From: JAJCZZ01 sp964569085
GTDB taxonomy: Bacteria > Gemmatimonadota > Gemmatimonadetes > Longimicrobiales > Gaopeijiaceae
DNA length: 64,000 nt
NCBI GenBank assembly: GCA_964569085.1
Contig: CAZMTA010000007.1
Location: 75,390 to 139,389 of the forward strand
Reading direction: 5' to 3'
The notes below the pieces were generated by a model. The model did not search any database. It was not told the origin of the DNA and worked only from the letters and a program-made list of their open reading frames with translations. Positions within the stretch are counted from its first letter, which is position 1, and each line of letters begins with the position of its first letter. Shown here piece by piece: positions 39,938-48,414 of the stretch. A program made the translations under genes and the position numbers.

Positions 39938-42250
39938 ATGGCGCACCCTCCCCGCCATCGCGTCTCCCTCGAACCACCGCCCCTCCGTCGGACCCGCTCC
40001 TTGTCCCTGGCACGTCTGAATTACGTCCTCGTCCTCTCCGCCCTCCTCTCCACCCTCTCCGGACCGGCCGTCGTCGCCGCCCAGGAGTCCCCGCCCGCCG
40101 AGGCTCCGCCGCGGGGGAGCCTCTCGGACCCGGAGGCCTACCCGCGCCCCGTGGGCCGGGCGACCCGGGTGGACGAGGCCCCCCGCCTGGACGGTCGGCT
40201 CGACGAGGCCCTCTGGCGCCGGGCCGAGCCCCTGGCCGACTTCGTCCAGTCCCAGCCCGATCCCGGGGCCCTGGCCACCGAGCGCACGGAGGTGCGGGTG
40301 GTCTACGACGACGACGCCCTCTACATCGGGGCCATGCTCTGGCAGTCCGAGCCCGGGGTGTACGTCATCCAGAGCCTGGAGCGGGACTTCCCGTCCCTCT
40401 CCACCCGGGACGCCGACATCTTCGGCGTCACGCTGGACACCTTCCTGGACCGGCGGGGCTCCTTCATCTGGCTGGTGAACCCGTACGGGGCGGTGCGCGA
40501 CGGCCAGACCTTCAACGACAGCCGCAACACCGACTTCGGCTTCGACATCCCCGCCGAGGTCCGCACCGCCCACCTGGAGGACGGGTGGAGCGTGGAGATG
40601 CGCATCCCCTGGAGCGGGATCCGGTACGAGGCGGAGGGAGGCGAGCAGGCCTTCGGCATCAACGTCCTGCGCCGGGTGCGGCGGAAGAACGAGGACTCCT
40701 ACTGGGCGCCCCTCCAGCGCCGCGACCCGGTGCACCGCATGTCCAAGGCGGGCACCCTCCGGGGGCTGGTGGACCTCCCCGACCGGAGCGCGCTGAGCGC
40801 CAAGCCCTACCTCCTGGGCGACGACCAGTCGGGGCGGGGGCTCGAGGCGGCCGACGGCGCCGGCTTCGGCTGGGACGCCGGGCTGGACCTGAAGTACGGG
40901 CTCACCCCGGGGCTCACGCTGGACGCCACCGTGAACACCGACTTCAGCCAGGTGGAGGTGGACCAGGAGCGGGTGAACCTGACCCGCTTCCCCCTCTTCT
41001 TTCCGGAGCAGCGGGACTTCTTCGTGGAGAACTCCGGGGCGTTCACCTTCGGGGACCAGACCGAGCGCAACTACCGGCAGGGGGCCTCGCTGCGGGACTT
41101 CACCCTCTTCCACTCCCGGCGGATCGGTCTGGCCGGAGGGCGTCCCGTGCCCATCCTGGCCGGCGGGCGGGTGAGCGGGACGGTGGGGCCGTGGGAGGTG
41201 GGGGTGCTGGACATGCGCACCGACGCCGTGGACGGGCTGGCCGGCGAGAACTTCGCCGTGCTCCGCCTCAAGCGTAAGGTGGGCGAGGGGGCGGACGTGG
41301 GGGCCATGTTCATCGACCGCTCGGTCATGGGCTCCGACGCCGGGGAGAACCGGAGCTGGGGAGTGGACGGCAACTGGGTCCTGGGCGGGCTGATCCTCAG
41401 CGGGTACCTGGCCGGGACCGACACCCCGGGCGCCGACGGCGACCAGACCGCGACCCGGCTCGGCGCGGCCTTCCGGGACCGCCGCTGGAACGTCTCCGCG
41501 CTCTGGCGCCGCATCGGGGACGACTTCGACCCCGGCGTGGGCTTCGTGCGCCGCACCGACGTGGAGCACCTCTACGCCACCGTGGGGACCCACCACCAGC
41601 CCGGCGTCTCCTTCCTCACGGAGGTGGCGCCCTACGTGGAGGTCCACCACTACACGGACCTGGGGGACACGCTGGTGAGCCGCGAGGTGGCGGGCGGGCT
41701 CCAGGTGGACCTGTCGTCGGGCGCCGTCCTCCAGGCTTCGGCCGCGCGCCGGTTCGAGCGGGTGGAGGAGGCGTTCGCGGTCAGCGGGGGCACGGTGCCC
41801 CGCGGGGCGTACGACTTCGACGAGGGGCGGGTCTCGGTCCAGTCCTCGGCGGGGCGCCCCTTGTCCGCCTCCCTGGAGATGTCCGGGGGCGGGTACTTCC
41901 ACGGCGACCGACGCTCCGTCGGCGGCGCGTTCCGCTGGCTGGTGAGCCATCGCCTGGCGGTGCAGGGCTCGGCGGACTACAACCGCATCGAGCTCCCCGA
42001 GGGGGTGTTCAACTCGTCGGTGTACGCCGGCCGGGTGAAGGTCGGCTTCTCCACCCGGGCCTTCGCGGCGCTCAACGTCCAGTACAACGACGCGCTGGAC
42101 CAGCTCGTCACGTACGGGCGCTTCAACGTGATCCACGGGCCGCTGTCGGACCTCTTCCTGGTGCTGACCGAGCGACGGCAGCTCGGCGACGGCGGCGGAG
42201 TCCTGGAACGGGCGCTCACCCTGAAGGCGACGAAGCTCCTGACGTTCTAG
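39938..42250 (+). CDS. DUF5916 outer-membrane protein with CBM9-like N-terminal domain
   Basis: A 770-residue secreted protein with a hydrophobic signal segment at about residues 28-50. A carbohydrate-family-9-like domain follows, with 'APRLDGRLDEALWRRAEPLA' and 'EVRVVYDDDALYIGAMLWQ'. The long C-terminal part is DUF5916, with alternating beta strands ending in an aromatic residue ('TLKATKLLTF'), as in an outer-membrane barrel. 'LFFPEQRDFFVENSGAFTFG' is the family's most conserved segment. This type is common in Gemmatimonadota and Bacteroidota. The ligand is unknown. The ATG is the first Met before the signal; its distance from AGGGAGG is short. Confidence 0.85.
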   Translation: MAHPPRHRVSLEPPPLRRTRSLSLARLNYVLVLSALLSTLSGPAVVAAQESPPAEAPPRGSLSDPEAYPRPVGRATRVDEAPRLDGRLDEALWRRAEPLADFVQSQPDPGALATERTEVRVVYDDDALYIGAMLWQSEPGVYVIQSLERDFPSLSTRDADIFGVTLDTFLDRRGSFIWLVNPYGAVRDGQTFNDSRNTDFGFDIPAEVRTAHLEDGWSVEMRIPWSGIRYEAEGGEQAFGINVLRRVRRKNEDSYWAPLQRRDPVHRMSKAGTLRGLVDLPDRSALSAKPYLLGDDQSGRGLEAADGAGFGWDAGLDLKYGLTPGLTLDATVNTDFSQVEVDQERVNLTRFPLFFPEQRDFFVENSGAFTFGDQTERNYRQGASLRDFTLFHSRRIGLAGGRPVPILAGGRVSGTVGPWEVGVLDMRTDAVDGLAGENFAVLRLKRKVGEGADVGAMFIDRSVMGSDAGENRSWGVDGNWVLGGLILSGYLAGTDTPGADGDQTATRLGAAFRDRRWNVSALWRRIGDDFDPGVGFVRRTDVEHLYATVGTHHQPGVSFLTEVAPYVEVHHYTDLGDTLVSREVAGGLQVDLSSGAVLQASAARRFERVEEAFAVSGGTVPRGAYDFDEGRVSVQSSAGRPLSASLEMSGGGYFHGDRRSVGGAFRWLVSHRLAVQGSADYNRIELPEGVFNSSVYAGRVKVGFSTRAFAALNVQYNDALDQLVTYGRFNVIHGPLSDLFLVLTERRQLGDGGGVLERALTLKATKLLTF

Positions 42251-42264
42251 GGTTTCTTCGGGGC

Positions 42265-42416
42265 GGGGACCGGGGCGGCCCCTCCCTCCCGTGCGGACGC
42301 TCGCGCCTTCCGTGGGGGGGCACTCCGCCGCGGTGATACGGCGCTCGCTCTGCGGCGGGAGGCCGACCGGATCCTCCCGCCGACGCCGCTGCGAGGGAGG
42401 GGCCGCCCCGGTCCCC
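42265..42416. repeat. 152-bp element with perfect 24-bp inverted ends
   Basis: The 24 bases at 42265-42288 (starting GGGGACCGGGGCGG) are the exact reverse complement of 42393-42416. Inside, CGGCGGGAGG (42353-42362) and CCTCCCGCCG (42373-42382) form a second hairpin. There is no open reading frame inside and no obvious target-site duplication. It could be a MITE-like element, a structured RNA gene, or a strong terminator of the DUF5916 gene. Confidence 0.6.
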
Positions 42417-42668
42417 TTCCACCATGGTGGAGGACGTCCGGAGGATCGTGGGCGTCTTCGGACTCGCTTCCTCGCGCTGGTGGGTGGGGGGAGCGCTTCG
42501 GGTGGGTGGTGGGGCGGCCGGGAATGGTGGGGGAAGCGCGGGGGTCGTGCGGGGCTTCCTGGTCGTGGTGGCGTGGGCGGGCGTGGTGGGGACCCACGCC
42601 GGGCGCTCCCGCCCCCGTCCCACCGCCACATGGATCCGCCCCCGCGGGGGTGCAGGATTCGGTGTGGC

Positions 42669-42729
42669 GGACGACGTGAAGTGCCCGATCTAGGCGGGGC
42701 GGCGGTAGGGGAGGGAGTTCACGTCGTCC
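42669..42729. repeat. 12-bp inverted repeat upstream of the AbiEi/DUF559-like gene
   Basis: GGACGACGTGAA (42669-42680) and TTCACGTCGTCC (42718-42729) are exact inverted copies with a 37-base loop. TTCACGTCG recurs at 42841-42849. This is compatible with an operator, since AbiEi-type antitoxins are known to bind inverted repeats at their own promoters. Confidence 0.5.
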
Positions 42730-42816
42730 AGAGCGGTCAACGCGGAAGGGTCGGAGGCCGGGTCCGGTATCGGAGGGAGTTGACGTGCCTGGGGCACGAG
42801 AACGCGGAAGAATCGG
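42710..42816 (+). repeat. Degenerate 62-bp-period direct repeat at the gene start
   Basis: GGAGGGAGTT-x-ACGT at 42710 and again at 42772, with AACGCGGAAG and TCGG in the same register in both copies (positions 30-39 and 42-45). The second copy supplies the ribosome-binding site and GTG start of the following gene; the first looks like a decayed duplicate of that start region. Confidence 0.5.
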
Positions 42817-43783
42817 GGTCGGTGGGGGAACTTCGGTCACTTCACGTCGGCGGGAGGGGGCCAGCGGGGCCTCCCCCGAGGCGGTGGCGACGGAGTGGGC
42901 CCGGCGCCAACACGGCGTGGTCTCCCGGGCTCAGCTTCTGGGCGCGGGCCTGGCGGGAGGCGCCATCGACGCGCTGGTGCGGAGGAGCCGCCTGCGGCCC
43001 GTCCACCGGGGGGTGTATCTCCTCGGGGCGCTGGCGGGCCCGCTCGAGCCGCCCCGGGCCCCGGAGATGGCCGCCCTCCTGGCCTGCGGCCGAGACGCGG
43101 TGGTGAGCCACCGGAGCGCGGCGGGCCTGTGGGGCCTCCTCCCGCCACCTCCGGGCCGCGCTCCTGTGGACGTCCTGATCCCTGGGCGGGACCGGAGCCG
43201 GCACCGGGGGCTGCGGGCCCGACGGGTGGTCGACCTCTCCAGGGAGGACGTGACGATCCGGGAGGGGATTCCGGTCACGACGGCTGCCCGGACGCTGGTG
43301 GACCTGGCGGGAACGCTGGCCATGCGCGAGCTGGAGCAGGCATTGGCCCGGGCCGACCGGAAGGGCCTCGCCGGCCGTGCCGACGTGGCCGCCGCTCTGA
43401 GCCGTCGCTACCGGGCGAAGGGAGCCGCCGCGTTACGGGAGCTGCTGGCATCGGCCGACGCCCCCGCCTTCACGCGCTCCGAGGCGGAGGAGCGCCTCCT
43501 GGCCCTCGTCCGGTCGGGCGGTCTGCCGGCGCCGAGCGCCAACGCCCGCATTGGCGCCATCGAGGTGGATTTCCTCTGGCGGGGAACAGGCGTGGTGGTG
43601 GAGGTGGACGGCTTCGCCCACCACCGGTCCCGCCGATCCTTCGAGGGCGATCGAATCCGGGACGCCCGGCTGGCGGCCATGGGGCTCCGGGTCGTCCGGG
43701 TGACGTGGCGCCAGCTCGTGAAGGAGCCGGCGCGGACGCTGGTCCGGCTGGCCCAGGTCCTCGCAGTGGCGCGGGGGGGCTGA
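42785..43783 (+). CDS. AbiEi-antitoxin-like N-terminus with DUF559 nuclease-like domain
   Basis: A 332-residue protein. After a low-complexity lead it has an AbiEi-type winged-helix start, 'ATEWARRQHGVVSRAQLLGA', and 'VSHRSAAGLWGLL'. Its C-terminus is a DUF559 domain with a PD-(D/E)xK-like core: Glu in 'TRSEAEERLLALV', Asp in 'GAIEVDFLWRGTG', and 'VVVEVDGFAHHRSRRSFEGD' ending in 'GLRVVRVTWRQL'. Such genes are common solitary relatives of type IV antitoxins; no AbiEii toxin follows. The GTG at 42785 has GGAGGGAG six bases upstream. A GTG at 42884 directly before the domain is the alternative. Confidence 0.8.
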   Translation: MPGARERGRIGVGGGTSVTSRRREGASGASPEAVATEWARRQHGVVSRAQLLGAGLAGGAIDALVRRSRLRPVHRGVYLLGALAGPLEPPRAPEMAALLACGRDAVVSHRSAAGLWGLLPPPPGRAPVDVLIPGRDRSRHRGLRARRVVDLSREDVTIREGIPVTTAARTLVDLAGTLAMRELEQALARADRKGLAGRADVAAALSRRYRAKGAAALRELLASADAPAFTRSEAEERLLALVRSGGLPAPSANARIGAIEVDFLWRGTGVVVEVDGFAHHRSRRSFEGDRIRDARLAAMGLRVVRVTWRQLVKEPARTLVRLAQVLAVARGG

Positions 43784-43788
43784 GACGA

Positions 43789-43805
43789 GCGCCCCGGGGG
43801 GGCGC
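43789..43805 (+). terminator. GC hairpin after the AbiEi/DUF559-like gene
   Basis: GCGCCCC-GGG-GGGGCGC is a perfect seven-base stem five bases after the stop, followed by GTTGCTCTC. It is a plausible terminator with a weak T-tract. Confidence 0.45.
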
Positions 43806-43877
43806 GTTGCTCTCGGCCTGGGGAGTCTTCCGCGGTACGTGGACGCGGGCGCCCGGCGGCGCCGGGCGAGGCGGCTC

Positions 43878-44897
43878 TCAGGCGGCGGTCGTGGTGAGGC
43901 GCGCCTCGATGGCGGCCTGGAGCGCCGCCGAATCCTCCGCGCCCAGCCCGAGCAGGGAGACGCTCTTCCGGATGCCGAACGGACCCTGGACCTCCACGGC
44001 GCGCCGCAGCTCCAGGTGCAGGTCCGGGGGGCCGAGGAGCGTCAGGTCGAGGCCGTCCTCGACGGGCGCGGTGGACCGGGACACGCCGGCCACGTCCTCC
44101 CACGCCACCCGGACGCTCCAGCGCAGGCCGACCCGGAGGCTCAGCCCGCCCTCGTCGGCGGTGGGGGGGTGGTGGCGCGCGGCATGGAAGTCGGCCACGA
44201 GCCACGCGGCCGACCAGGCGCTCAGCGCCGTGGCGATCCAGGCGGCCACCGGCGTCCACGCGTGGAGGAGGAGGTGCAGGATGGCCGTCTCCGCGGCCAC
44301 GGCCAAGAGGAGGGCCCCCAGCACGGCGGGGTAGCCGTTCCGGCCGTGCAGTGGGAAGGTCCGCACCCCCTCGGGGGCCGGCCCCGGACGGCGCCACCCC
44401 GCGGTGGCGTACCAGAGGACGGACGCCTCGGTGGCCGCGGCCGCCGCCACCCGCTCGTTCAGGATCCCGGCCAGCCCCGCCCGCAGCGCCTCGGGGACGG
44501 GTTCTCCGGCGGCGCGGCGCGCCCGGAAGACCCGCGTCACCGTCCGCGCGCGGAGGCCGACGTACACCAGGATCGTGCCTTCCACCGCCACCACCAGGAG
44601 CTCCACCAGCCTGCCGTCGCCCAGCTCCCGGCCCGGCACCAGCCAGCGCGCCAGGAGGAGACCGGCCACGAAGAGCGGAGGGAGGAGGGTGGCGGGCGCC
44701 GCCCCCTTCCGCACCAGGAAGAGCCACGCCAGCGCGGGGAGTCCCAGCGCCAGGTCCACGGTCAGCGCCTGGGAGAGGAGCCCGGGGCGCGCCCAGTATC
44801 CGGGCAGGGCAGGCACGGCCAGGACGGCGGCCACGAGCGCCGCCGCGGTCACGAGGAAGCGCGCTTCGGCGCCGGGGAGGGGGAGTCGAGCCGTCAC
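43878..44897 (-). CDS. Polytopic membrane protein with PH-like C-terminal domain
   Basis: A 339-residue protein with about seven membrane helices and a C-terminal soluble part with 'LRWSVRVAWEDVAGVSRSTA' and 'PFGIRKSVSLLGLGAEDSAA'. That looks like the strand-and-edge pattern of bacterial PH domains. I do not recognise the full-length family. The GTG start begins a short Arg-containing lead before helix 1. It stands alone on the minus strand upstream of the DUF559-like gene's end; the two are convergent with a hairpin between them. Confidence 0.7.
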   Translation of the reverse strand: MTARLPLPGAEARFLVTAAALVAAVLAVPALPGYWARPGLLSQALTVDLALGLPALAWLFLVRKGAAPATLLPPLFVAGLLLARWLVPGRELGDGRLVELLVVAVEGTILVYVGLRARTVTRVFRARRAAGEPVPEALRAGLAGILNERVAAAAATEASVLWYATAGWRRPGPAPEGVRTFPLHGRNGYPAVLGALLLAVAAETAILHLLLHAWTPVAAWIATALSAWSAAWLVADFHAARHHPPTADEGGLSLRVGLRWSVRVAWEDVAGVSRSTAPVEDGLDLTLLGPPDLHLELRRAVEVQGPFGIRKSVSLLGLGAEDSAALQAAIEARLTTTAA

Positions 44898-44983
44898 GGG
44901 CCGTCCTTGGTGGGAGGGTCGTCCCGAAAACTAGCGGCGACCCGGGGGGTCCGGGACCCGCACGGGCCCCGGAGCCGGGCGGC

Positions 44984-45367
44984 TCACCCCAGCGGGGACC
45001 TCCCCAGCATGACCGTGCCCACGATCACCATCGCCAGGGAGATGGCGGTGGCCACCAGGTAGGGCACGACCGTTCGCTCCTCGGGCTCCCGCTTCCGCAT
45101 GACCAGGGGCACCACGTGGGCGATCACCGTGGCGAAGATCATGACCACCAGGTGCGTGCCCACCGCCGGGTAGAAGCGCCCGGTGAAGAGGAGCGCGACC
45201 CCCAGGAAGAGGGTCAGGTCCATGAGCAGCCGGTACGTGCCGGCCAGGTTGTAGAGCGTGTCGTCGTGGCCGCGCTTCGTGACCAGCGCCCGGCCCCCCC
45301 AGAGGAGGACCGAGACGCCGGCCAGGAGCGCGAGGTAGCGCAGCCCCGAGTGGGCCTGGAAGATCAT
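44984..45367 (-). CDS. Four-helix membrane protein with conserved His residues
   Basis: A 127-residue membrane protein with four helices. It begins MIFQAHSGLRYLALLAGVSV and carries His residues in 'QAHSGLRY', 'RGHDDTLYNLAG', 'PAVGTHLVVMIF' and 'TVIAHVVPLVMRK', a layout that recalls small heme- or quinone-linked membrane proteins. The family is widespread in Bacteroidota/Gemmatimonadota-type genomes as 'hypothetical cytochrome B'. A heme role is inferred from the paired His only. It follows the VPS10-like gene by 13 bases and is probably co-transcribed with it. Confidence 0.7.
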   Translation of the reverse strand: MIFQAHSGLRYLALLAGVSVLLWGGRALVTKRGHDDTLYNLAGTYRLLMDLTLFLGVALLFTGRFYPAVGTHLVVMIFATVIAHVVPLVMRKREPEERTVVPYLVATAISLAMVIVGTVMLGRSPLG

Positions 45368-45380
45368 GGTGCCCGCCCCC

Positions 45381-48359
45381 TCAGCCGCCCAGCTCGTCCA
45401 GGATCCGACGGGCCGCGGCCACCCGCTCGTACATGGCCGCCGTGGGCGGATGGAGCGTGCCGCTGCGGACTCCGCCTCCTCCGCTCAGCCCCCGGTACAC
45501 GCCCGACACGGCGCGGAAGCCGTCGCGGATGAGGGCTTCCTCGGAGCCGGGCTCCGCGTCGCCGCCCCCGAAGAAGCCGCCGCCCTGCATGCCCCGGTCC
45601 TCCATGAGGGCCCGGAAGCGGTCCTGGAGGTCCATGAGCTCGAGCATGAAGCGCTCCCGGCTCTGGTACTGGGCCAGCGTGAGCGGGAGGGAGGGATCGC
45701 CGCGGACCTCCAGCGTGGTGGTCGAGGAGCCGCCCCGGGCCTCCACGGTGAGCGTGTACGTCCCCGGGCTCACCCAGGGGCCCCGGTTGGTGGTGGGACG
45801 GGGGAGCTCGGGGTGGTCCCACCGCTCCCACTCGTCGTCGTCCATGTCGAGCGGATGACGCAGATCCCAGTTCACCCGGTGCGTGCCGGCCTCGCCGGGG
45901 ACCTGCATCCGGCGGATGACCTCACCGTCCTCCCGGGCCACCACCAGCGTGGCGGGGCCGCCGCCGGAGCCCAGGCGGTACGTGATCTCGGCGCCGTCGT
46001 CGGGGTTCTCCCCGTGCCACTCGGCCTGGCCGCGGTAGGAGGTGTCCTTCCGGTAGTTCTTGATGGTGGCCGGCCCCACGGGGAAGACGTGGACCGGGCC
46101 GCGGGCGTCGTCCCACGCCGCGAAGGGGCGGGTGTCGTCCAGGATCCAGACGCCCCGGCCGTGGGTCCCCATGACCAGGTCCTTCTCACGGGGGTGGATC
46201 AGGATGTCGTCGTAGTGGGTGGTGGGGAGGTTGGGCATGCGGGCCCAGCTCCCCCCGCCGTCGACGCTGGCGAACATGTGGTGCTCGGTCCCCACGAAGA
46301 GGACGTCCAGGTCGTCGGGGTGCTCGACGACGTCGTTGACCACGCCCAGGGAGGGCAGGTCCGCGTCCAGCCGGGTCCACGTCCGCCCGAAGTCGTCGGT
46401 GCGGAACAGGTACGGCCTGAAGTCACCCCGACGGTGGGCGTCGAAGGCGGCGTAGGCCACGCCGGGGGCGCGGGCCGAGGCGGTGATCCGGCTCACGTAG
46501 GTGCCCGAGGGGATCCCCCGGACGTTGCCGGAGACCTCGGTCCAGGTGGCACCGCCGTCCCGGGTCACCTGGAGGTTGCCGTCGTCGAACCCGACCCAGA
46601 AGACCTGGGCGTCCAGCGGCGACTCGTCCAGCGTGACCGCCTCGCCGAAGCTGCCCGTCCCGTCGTTCCGGGAGATCGTGATGTCGGCGCCCTCGACGCC
46701 CATGAGCTCCACCGTGTCCCGGTCGATGCCCTTGCTCAGGTCCCGGCTCCGCGTCCAGCTCTCCCCGTTGTCCGGCGAGACGAAGAGCCGGTTCCCCGCC
46801 ACGTACAGGCGATCCGGGTCGTGCTCCGAGAGGAGCATGGGCGAGGTCCAGTCGAAGCGGTACTCCTCCTCGCCCATGGCCGGCTCGGGGCTGATGTCCA
46901 GCATGTCCCCGGTCTCGAAGTCGTAGCGGAAGTAGTTGCCGCCGTTGGAGCTGCCGTACCGGTAGCGCGAGCCCGGGCGCGGGTCGGCCTGCCAGTACAT
47001 GCCGTCACCGAAGCCGTTCTGCATCCAGTCGTCGTTGACGATGCCGATCCAGCGCCGCGTCTCCGAGGGGCCCATGAAGGAGTGGTTGTCCTGGAGCCCC
47101 GTGTAGACCCAGTAGGGGTCCTGCATGTCCACCGTCATGGCGTACATCTGGGAGATCACGAAGTTGTTGATCTTCCGGAAGTCGTGGCCCCGGTTGTAGC
47201 TCTCGTGCAGCCCCGCGTCCCCGCCCATGTAGAGGTGGTCCGGGTCGTTGGGGTCGATCCAGAGGGCGTGCTGGTCGGCGTGGACGCCCACGTCGTACGT
47301 CGGGCGCCGGGCGATCTCGGTCCAGGTCCGCCCGCCGTCCTCGCTCCGGAAGGAGGAGGTGGCCATGGTGTAGACCACGTCCTCGTCGGTGGGGTCGATG
47401 AAGATCTCCGAGTAGTACATGGGCCGGATGTTCATGTCGCTCACCCGCTCCCAGCTCGCTCCGCCGTCCTCGGACCGGTACGTGCCCGTCAGGTCGTCGT
47501 CGGCGTACTCGATGAGCGCGTTCAGCACCCGGGGGTTCGACTCGGCGATGGCGAGGCCGATGCGCCCCTTGTCCTCGCCGGGGATCCCGCCGGTGAGCTC
47601 GGTCCACGTCTCCCCGCCGTCGGTGGTCTTGTGGATGCCGCTCCCCGGGCCCCCGCCGTTGAAGCCCCAGGCCCGGCGAAGCCGCTGGTAGGTGGCGGCG
47701 TAGAGGACGTCGGGATCCGAGGGATCCATGACCAGGTCCACGGCGCCGGTGTGCTCGTCCACGAAGAGGACCTTCTCCCAGGTCTCCCCTCCGTCGGTGG
47801 TGCGGAAGACGCCCCGCTCCTGGCTGGGCGCCCAGAGGTTGCCGAGCGCGGCCACGTAGGCCACGTCGGGGTCGCTCGGGTGGATCTCCACCTTCCCGAT
47901 GTGGCGGGTCTCCTCGAGGCCCAGGTGGCGCCAGCTCTCGCCGCCGTCGTCGGAGCGGTAGACGCCGTTCCCGTACGACGTGCTCTGGCGGTTGTTCTGC
48001 TCCCCGGTGCCGTAGTAGACGATGTCCGGGTTCGAGGGCGCCAGCGCCACGTCGCCGCCGGTGCTCACGGCCTGGTCGTCGAAGACGTTGGTCCAGGTCT
48101 GGCCGCGGTTCTCCGACTTCCAGAGCCCGCCCGATGCCGACGCCACCCAGAGGACCGAGGGGTTCCCGGGCTCGGCGGTCACGTCGTGGACCCGTCCGCC
48201 GGTCACGGCGGGGCCGATGCTCCGGGGCTGGAAGGCCTCCATGGCCTCGGTGGTCAGGGGCTGCTGCGCCGTGGCGGGCGCCGCGGCCGCGGCCAGGAGC
48301 GCCGTCGCCAGGGCGAGGGTGGAGGGGCGCGGAGAGCGGAGTCGGGAGAATCGGGTCAT
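45381..48359 (-). CDS. Secreted VPS10/sortilin-type Asp-box beta-propeller protein
   Basis: A 992-residue exported protein with signal peptide 'TLALATALLAAAAAPATAQQ'. Repeated Asp-box (BNR) motifs of the SxDGGxTW type occur along the first 750 residues, for example 'SENRGQTWTN', 'SDDGGESWRH', 'TTDGGETWEK' and 'SEDGGRTWTE', indicating one or two large beta-propellers as in sortilin or xyloglucanases. The C-terminal part has an Fn3-like sandwich. Such proteins are abundant in Gemmatimonadota and are annotated as glycosyl hydrolases, but I see no defined catalytic acid pair, so binding of glycans or proteins is equally likely. Confidence 0.9.
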   Translation of the reverse strand: MTRFSRLRSPRPSTLALATALLAAAAAPATAQQPLTTEAMEAFQPRSIGPAVTGGRVHDVTAEPGNPSVLWVASASGGLWKSENRGQTWTNVFDDQAVSTGGDVALAPSNPDIVYYGTGEQNNRQSTSYGNGVYRSDDGGESWRHLGLEETRHIGKVEIHPSDPDVAYVAALGNLWAPSQERGVFRTTDGGETWEKVLFVDEHTGAVDLVMDPSDPDVLYAATYQRLRRAWGFNGGGPGSGIHKTTDGGETWTELTGGIPGEDKGRIGLAIAESNPRVLNALIEYADDDLTGTYRSEDGGASWERVSDMNIRPMYYSEIFIDPTDEDVVYTMATSSFRSEDGGRTWTEIARRPTYDVGVHADQHALWIDPNDPDHLYMGGDAGLHESYNRGHDFRKINNFVISQMYAMTVDMQDPYWVYTGLQDNHSFMGPSETRRWIGIVNDDWMQNGFGDGMYWQADPRPGSRYRYGSSNGGNYFRYDFETGDMLDISPEPAMGEEEYRFDWTSPMLLSEHDPDRLYVAGNRLFVSPDNGESWTRSRDLSKGIDRDTVELMGVEGADITISRNDGTGSFGEAVTLDESPLDAQVFWVGFDDGNLQVTRDGGATWTEVSGNVRGIPSGTYVSRITASARAPGVAYAAFDAHRRGDFRPYLFRTDDFGRTWTRLDADLPSLGVVNDVVEHPDDLDVLFVGTEHHMFASVDGGGSWARMPNLPTTHYDDILIHPREKDLVMGTHGRGVWILDDTRPFAAWDDARGPVHVFPVGPATIKNYRKDTSYRGQAEWHGENPDDGAEITYRLGSGGGPATLVVAREDGEVIRRMQVPGEAGTHRVNWDLRHPLDMDDDEWERWDHPELPRPTTNRGPWVSPGTYTLTVEARGGSSTTTLEVRGDPSLPLTLAQYQSRERFMLELMDLQDRFRALMEDRGMQGGGFFGGGDAEPGSEEALIRDGFRAVSGVYRGLSGGGGVRSGTLHPPTAAMYERVAAARRILDELGG

Positions 48360-48414
48360 CGGTGCGTCCGGGGTCTCGGGGATCGCGTCGGAAGTCGGGG
48401 CGGGGTGGGGCACG

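Larger units (their letters stand above)
42251..42784. other. 534-bp gene-free accessory patch rich in repeats
   Basis: No convincing coding frame. It contains a 152-bp element with perfect 24-bp inverted ends, a TCCACCATGGTGGA palindrome (42418-42431), a 12-bp inverted repeat and a degenerate direct repeat, described separately. Base composition stays GC-rich. Confidence 0.75.

Noticed and set aside
42291..42693. Open frames in the repeat-rich patch after the DUF5916 gene
   Set aside because: They cross the inverted repeats, are Gly/Arg/Val-rich and resemble no family; treated as chance frames in GC-rich DNA.
45381..48359. VPS10-like protein as a defined glycosyl hydrolase
   Set aside because: Asp-box repeats show a propeller fold but no clear catalytic acid pair; the hydrolase name would go beyond the evidence.
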